Positions 60,161-64,000 of a DNA stretch of 64,000 nt are shown in pieces. The notes beneath the pieces were generated by a model. The model saw only the letters and a list, made by a program, of their open reading frames with translations, was not told the DNA's origin and made no database searches. Position 1 is the first letter of the stretch, and each line of letters opens with the position of its first letter. Made by a program: the position numbers and the translations under genes. This stretch comes from JAIBJN01 sp963847985 (GTDB lineage: Bacteria; Actinomycetota; Thermoleophilia; Gaiellales; Gaiellaceae), in assembly GCA_963847985.1 (NCBI GenBank), contig CAWKBS010000009.1, positions 124,001 through 188,000 of the forward strand, in the 5' to 3' direction.

Positions 60161-60597
60161 GCGTGGCCACTGCCGCGCAGCCGCTCCGCGCACGATGGCG
60201 AGCGCCGGTCATGTGGGGACTCGTCGTCGGAGTCGCGCAGGCGGCCACACCGCTTGCTCTCTGGTGGCTCGACACAGCCACTGTCTACGCGCTCGGGCTT
60301 GTGGCGATCGCCTCGGTTTACATCGGTTTCGCAGTCGCGGACGGACGCCACATCGTTCTCGCCGTCGAAAGCGGCGTCGCGAGCATGTTCGTGATCATCG
60401 CCGCCGCAGCGGTCACCGGCACACCGTGGCTGCTTGTCGTCGGCCTTGCCGGCCACGGGGTCAAGGACCTCTGGCAGCACCGCAGTCAGTTTGTTGGCAA
60501 CACACGGTGGTGGCCTCCGTTCTGTCTTGTGGTCGACTGGGTGGTCGCGGCAATCATTGCCATCGAGATCGTCGCCGGCGTTCCCTTTCACCCCTAG
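60157..60597 (+). CDS. Integral membrane protein of the metal-oxidase block
   Basis: A 146-residue protein with about four to five helices (RAPVMWGLVVGVAQAATPLA, VYALGLVAIASVYIGFAVAD, then around ASMFVIIAAAAVTGTPWLLV and VVDWVVAAIIAIEIV). Start GTG 60157 is coupled to the small ORF. It is the last gene of the unusual block. No metal-transporter signature is visible; HGVKDLWQHR in the last loop might coordinate metal, but this is speculative. Confidence 0.75.
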   Translation: MSVATAAQPLRARWRAPVMWGLVVGVAQAATPLALWWLDTATVYALGLVAIASVYIGFAVADGRHIVLAVESGVASMFVIIAAAAVTGTPWLLVVGLAGHGVKDLWQHRSQFVGNTRWWPPFCLVVDWVVAAIIAIEIVAGVPFHP

Positions 60598-60701
60598 AGG
60601 TTTGGAGAGGTGATCCCGCTCAGTGGCCGTGGCGGGCGCTGGTCGACCGATCCTTCTGAACTCACGCGAATTGAGCCTCAGTTGCTACTCGCCAGGAGCT
60701 T

Positions 60702-60776
60702 GGAGGGTTTGGCGAAATGACGACTGTGCCGCCGACCCGCGCCCCCGCGACGAGCGGAATTTTTCCAAGCCCTCCT
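60702..60776. repeat. Core-less hairpin with repeat-family arms
   Basis: GGAGGGTTTGGCGAAA at the left and the complement of AGGAGGGCTTGGAAAAA at the right make an imperfect 75-base hairpin with arms like those of copies 1-2, but with no core. It sits between the membrane protein and the stop (TAG 60777-60775) of the PRC-like gene. It also marks the end of the metal-related block. Confidence 0.65.
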
Positions 60777-61047
60777 AGGGCCGCCGCGGGCCGGCGAGCA
60801 GCCCGCCGGAGCGGAGGTCGATGCGCCGCTCGTCGTGGCTGACCGCCTCGACCTGGTCGACCGGCACGTGCACCAGCCAGCTCCCGAGCAGGCCGGCCCG
60901 GACGAGCAGGAGCTTCGGCAGGCCGTCGTGCCGGCCGCGGCGGATGTCCTCGACGACGCCGATCCGCGCCTTCGGGCCGTAGACCCCGTAGCCCGTGCAG
61001 CTCACAAGGGCCTCGGGCTTCACGCGCTCTCTCTCGATGGTCTCCAT
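60775..61047 (-). CDS. PRC-barrel-like protein
   Basis: A 90-residue protein resembling a PRC beta barrel: ALVSCTGYGVYGPKARIGVV then EDIRRGRHDGLPKLLLVRAG and a strand SWLVHVPVDQVEAVSHDERR. ATG 61047. It ends in the arm of the hairpin at 60702 and follows ppx by 57 bases on the same strand. It is a possible RNA- or protein-binding subunit; function unknown. Confidence 0.75.
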   Translation of the reverse strand: METIERERVKPEALVSCTGYGVYGPKARIGVVEDIRRGRHDGLPKLLLVRAGLLGSWLVHVPVDQVEAVSHDERRIDLRSGGLLAGPRRP

Positions 61048-61104
61048 GAGCCCATGGTGCCCCGCCGCCCCGCGGCCATGGGTAGCGAAGCAGTGAACGA
61101 ATGG

Positions 61105-61995
61105 TTAGGCGGCGGCGGCGGCGGCCGGCTCGGGGGCGAGCGCGAGCGCGGCGCCCTCCCGCAGGCCCGCGCGCGAGACTTCGAGCGGGACGCCGAGGCG
61201 CGCCTGGAGGCAGGAGAGGATGACCACGCCGGCGGCGAGCGTTCCCGCGCGGCGCTCGTGGATGCCGAAGGTCCGCGCCAGCTTCGCCGCAGGGTGCTTG
61301 CAGATGATGCGGAGGGCCGCGTCCAGCTCCTCGGCCTCGAGCTCGCGCCCGACGAGCTTCCGCAGCGCCCGCGCCGTGCCGCCGGTCGCCAGGGCCGCCT
61401 GTGGCAGCGGCGGCGTGAAGGACTCAAGGTGGCGCTCGACCTCGGCCCGCGCGGCGGCCAGCGACCGCCGGTCCGGCGGACCGTCGCCGAGAAACCGCTG
61501 CGTGAGCCGGACGGCGCCGAGGTCCAGCGAGCGCGACCACGCGGGCCCGCCCTCGACCGTGCCGACGACGGCCTCGGTCGAGCCCCCACCCACGTCGCAA
61601 ACGGCGACGCTCGAGGGCAGCGACCACGTCGCGGCGACTGCGCCCGCGAATGCGAGCCTGCCCTCCTCGTCGGCGCTGAGGACCCGCACCGGCACGCCCG
61701 TCGCCTCGCTGAGCTCGCGGACGAGGCGGCCGGCGTTCGCGCTCTGGCGCCCGGGTGCGGTAACGATGACCTCCACGGCACGGGCGCCGAGCCGGCGCGC
61801 GGTGCCCGCGAAGCCGCCGGCACAGTGCGCCGCCTGCGCGATACGCGCCCCGCTCAGCTTGCCGTCGCGCTCGACGTCTTCGCCGAGGAACAGGTGCTCG
61901 CGGGCCTCGGCCAGCGGGACGAGCCCGCCGCCCTGCCGCCGCGCGACCAGGAGGCGGACCGTGTTGGAACCCACGTCGACGATGCCGACCTTCAT
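61105..61995 (-). CDS. ppx: Ppx/GppA-family exopolyphosphatase
   Basis: A 296-residue ASKHA-fold protein. VGIVDVGSNTVRLLVARR is the first phosphate loop, CDVGGGSTEAVVGTVEGG the second, ATGGTARALRKLVGR the third. It degrades polyphosphate from the ends, or hydrolyses pppGpp. It is shorter than GppA and Ppx with HD domains, so it resembles the two-domain Ppx2-like type of actinobacteria. It is downstream of ppk on the same strand with 35 bases between. Start ATG 61995. Confidence 0.9.
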   Translation of the reverse strand: MKVGIVDVGSNTVRLLVARRQGGGLVPLAEAREHLFLGEDVERDGKLSGARIAQAAHCAGGFAGTARRLGARAVEVIVTAPGRQSANAGRLVRELSEATGVPVRVLSADEEGRLAFAGAVAATWSLPSSVAVCDVGGGSTEAVVGTVEGGPAWSRSLDLGAVRLTQRFLGDGPPDRRSLAAARAEVERHLESFTPPLPQAALATGGTARALRKLVGRELEAEELDAALRIICKHPAAKLARTFGIHERRAGTLAAGVVILSCLQARLGVPLEVSRAGLREGAALALAPEPAAAAAA

Positions 61996-62030
61996 CTCGG
62001 CGCCATTGTCGTGCCGGCGTCGGCTGGAAC

Positions 62031-64000
62031 TCAGCGCGGGCGCCGGGCGACCCGCCGCCGCGCCCGGGAGCGGGCCTTGCGCATGAGCGCGTCGTGGCTC
62101 CCCTTCACAGACTGGTCCTTGCGCGGCCGGAGCCGCTTCCACGCGCCGTCCGGCTGCAGCGTCCAGGCCGTGTTGTCGTCGAGCAGCACGTCGAAGGCGG
62201 CGGCAAGCTGGGCCTGCACCTTCGGGTCCTCGACCGGGACCGCGATCTCGATGCGATGGTCGAGGTTCCGCGTCATCAGGTCGGCGCTGCTCAGGAACGT
62301 CGCCGCCTCCTCGCCCGCCTCGAAGACGAAGAAGCGGCTGTGCTCGAGGAAGCGACCGACGATGCTGCGGACGCGGATCGAGTCGGAGAGGCCGGCCACG
62401 CCGGGACGAAGCTGGCAGATGGAGCGCGCGACGATGTCGATCTCGGCGCCCGCCTGCGAGGCTGCGTAGAGCTCTTCGATGATCGTCTGGTCGGTGAGCG
62501 CGTTCGTCTTCAGCCGGATGCGCGCGTGCTTGCCCGCAGCAGCGGCCTTCGCCACCGTGTGGATCTCCTCGACGAGCCGGCGGCGCAGGTTGAACGGCGC
62601 GACCAGGAGCTTGCGGAACGCCTGCGGGCGGCCGAAGCCGGTGACGTAGTTGAAGAGGTCGGCGACGTCGGCGGCGATGTCCTCGTCGGCAGTGAACAGG
62701 CCGAAGTCCTCGTAGATCCGGGCCGTGAGCGCGTGGTAATTGCCGGTGCCGATATGGACGTAGCGGCGGAGGTGGTTGCCCTCGCGGCGGACGATCAGCG
62801 TCGTCTTCGCGTGGATCTTGAGGTTGGGGAAGCCGTAGACAACATGGACGCCCGCCCGCTCCATGGCGCGGGACCACTCGATGTTCCTGTGCTCGTCGAA
62901 GCGGGCTTTCAGCTCGACGAGGCAAACGCTCTGGCGTCCGTCCTCGGCCACCTCGATCAACGCCGGGACGACCGGCGAGTCGTCGCTCGTCCGGTACACC
63001 GTCGTCTTGAGCGTGATCACGCCGGGGTCGCGCGCGGCCTCGCGCGCAAGGCGCTCGAAGGTGGTGACGAAGGAGTCGTACGGATGGTGGACGAGCACGT
63101 CGCCGCGCCGGATCTCTGCGAAGAAGCCCTCGCCGCCGAGCGCCCCCGCGAGCCGCGCAGGCGTGCTCGGCACCCACGGGTCGTCCTTCAGGTCGGGCCG
63201 GTCGAGCCCCGCAAGCTGTGAAAGGTCGGCGTGGTCGAGCGGGCCGCGGATCGGGTAGACCTGTTCCTCCGAGGTGTCGAGGCCCTCGATCAGGCGGGCC
63301 AGGAGCCGGTTGGAGACGGAGGCGGAGACCTCCAGGCGGACGACGTCGCCGAAGCGGCGTCTCCGCAGCTCGAGCTCGACGGCCTCCAGCAGGTCGTCGG
63401 CCTCGTCGCTCACCTCGAAGTCCGCGTCGCGCGTGACGCGGAAGATGGCGCGCTCGATGATCTCCATCTGCGGGAAGAGCCAGTCGAGGAAATGCGCGAT
63501 CACCGCCTCGAGCGGGACGAAGGCACCGCGCTTTCCTACCTCGAGGAACCGCGGGAGCCCCTCGGGCACCTTGACCCGCGCGAAGCGCTCCTCCCCGTTC
63601 TCGGGGTCGCGGACGAGCACGGCGAGGCTGTTGGAGAGGCCGGAGATGTAGGGAAAGGGCTGCCCCGGCCCGACTGCGAGCGGCGTCAGCACCGGGTAGA
63701 CCTCCCGGTCGAAGTGCCGCTCCAGCTCGGCCTTCTCCTTCTCGGAGCACTCGTCCACCTGGGCGATCTCGATCCCGGCCTCCTTGAGGGCAGGAACGAG
63801 CTCCCGGGTCCAGAGCCGCGACTGGCGGGCCGTCAGCGCGAGGACGCGCTCGCGGATGGCGAACAGCGTCGCAGTCGGGGTGCGCCCGTCCATCGAGCGC
63901 ACCGCGATGCCCGCCGCCGCCTGGCCCATGAGGCCGGCGACGCGCACCATGAAGAACTCGTCCAGGTTCGACGAGAAGATCGAGCAGAACTTCACCCGCT
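62031..64000 (-). CDS. ppk: Polyphosphate kinase 1 (5' end beyond the window)
   Basis: About 655 codons are present; the N-terminal 40 or so residues (upstream of VKFCSIFSSNLDEFFMVRVA) lie past the window edge. The protein has the PPK1 domains: N-terminal helical domain, head domain, and two phospholipase D-like catalytic domains. VHHPYDSFVTTFERLAREA leads to the catalytic loop NLKIHAKTTLIVRR (autophosphorylated His) and the second HxK-type site FLEHSRFFVF. GTGNYHALTARIYEDFGLFT is also typical. It makes polyphosphate from ATP reversibly. The GTG at 63995 is not the start. Confidence 0.95.
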   Translation of the reverse strand, partial: RVKFCSIFSSNLDEFFMVRVAGLMGQAAAGIAVRSMDGRTPTATLFAIRERVLALTARQSRLWTRELVPALKEAGIEIAQVDECSEKEKAELERHFDREVYPVLTPLAVGPGQPFPYISGLSNSLAVLVRDPENGEERFARVKVPEGLPRFLEVGKRGAFVPLEAVIAHFLDWLFPQMEIIERAIFRVTRDADFEVSDEADDLLEAVELELRRRRFGDVVRLEVSASVSNRLLARLIEGLDTSEEQVYPIRGPLDHADLSQLAGLDRPDLKDDPWVPSTPARLAGALGGEGFFAEIRRGDVLVHHPYDSFVTTFERLAREAARDPGVITLKTTVYRTSDDSPVVPALIEVAEDGRQSVCLVELKARFDEHRNIEWSRAMERAGVHVVYGFPNLKIHAKTTLIVRREGNHLRRYVHIGTGNYHALTARIYEDFGLFTADEDIAADVADLFNYVTGFGRPQAFRKLLVAPFNLRRRLVEEIHTVAKAAAAGKHARIRLKTNALTDQTIIEELYAASQAGAEIDIVARSICQLRPGVAGLSDSIRVRSIVGRFLEHSRFFVFEAGEEAATFLSSADLMTRNLDHRIEIAVPVEDPKVQAQLAAAFDVLLDDNTAWTLQPDGAWKRLRPRKDQSVKGSHDALMRKARSRARRRVARRPR

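Noticed and set aside
1..64000. CRISPR array, prophage or insertion-sequence transposase
   Set aside because: No regularly spaced repeats, phage structural genes, integrase or transposase were seen. The dispersed repeats are few and not regularly spaced.

Overview
The window is very GC-rich (roughly 70 %), densely packed chromosomal DNA from an actinobacterium. The gene set suggests a Thermoleophilia-type lineage (Gaiellales or Solirubrobacterales): actinobacterial HemQ, secreted DUF3152 protein, MMPL pumps, Arg/Ala-rich proteins and many GTG starts with 4-base stop/start overlaps. This taxonomic reading is an inference, because no rRNA gene is present. There is no integrase, transposase, prophage or CRISPR array. 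Most of the content is housekeeping.

Layout. 0-5.3 kb: secreted metalloprotease-like protein, a DsbA/FrnE-type oxidoreductase with an in-frame TGA at its catalytic Cys codon, uvrC, a sirtuin, a secreted protein and a VOC protein. 5.3-9.7 kb: stand-alone diadenylate cyclase domain, GH63-like hydrolase, hemQ, Usp, and a degenerate KaiC/XRE/cupin fusion. 9.7-16.5 kb: ECF sigma/anti-sigma pair, small membrane proteins, cupredoxin, bcp, LPG-synthase-like protein, and an XRE-HTH protein with a nuclease-like domain. 16.5-24.8 kb: MMPL pump, cNMP-binding protein, tRNA-Leu(CAG), hydrolases, DedA. 24.8-33.7 kb: GNAT and FAD genes carrying frameshifts, then lpd and the pdhABC operon. 33.7-44 kb: pheST, an RNA methyltransferase, thrS and infC-rpmI-rplT behind a leader with an attenuator-like hairpin. 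44-51 kb: MmcQ/YjbR, a second (frameshifted) MMPL pump, an MFS transporter and alkaline phosphatase. 51-54.6 kb: a three-gene REC/histidine kinase/LuxR operon. 54.6-64 kb: a polyphosphate-related locus (CYTH-CHAD, NUDIX, SixA, Ppx, Ppk1) interrupted by a 3.6 kb block with a CzcO-like flavoprotein, a multicopper oxidase carrying metal-binding modules, and a membrane protein.

The most novel signal is a dispersed element of about 166 bp in four copies (1369, 13871, 20533, 40421). It has long terminal inverted repeats that differ between copies but stay self-complementary within each copy, plus a strongly conserved core able to form several hairpins. The arms often carry, or immediately follow, the stop codon of the neighbouring gene. 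In one copy the element encodes the last ~26 residues of ribosomal protein L20. Two core-less hairpins with the same arm sequence (19996, 60702) also sit at gene ends.

Caution: at least seven single-base frameshifts interrupt five genes, including pdhB, most as an extra base. Uncorrected sequencing errors are therefore likely in this assembly, and the broken genes and the TGA candidate should be read with that in mind.
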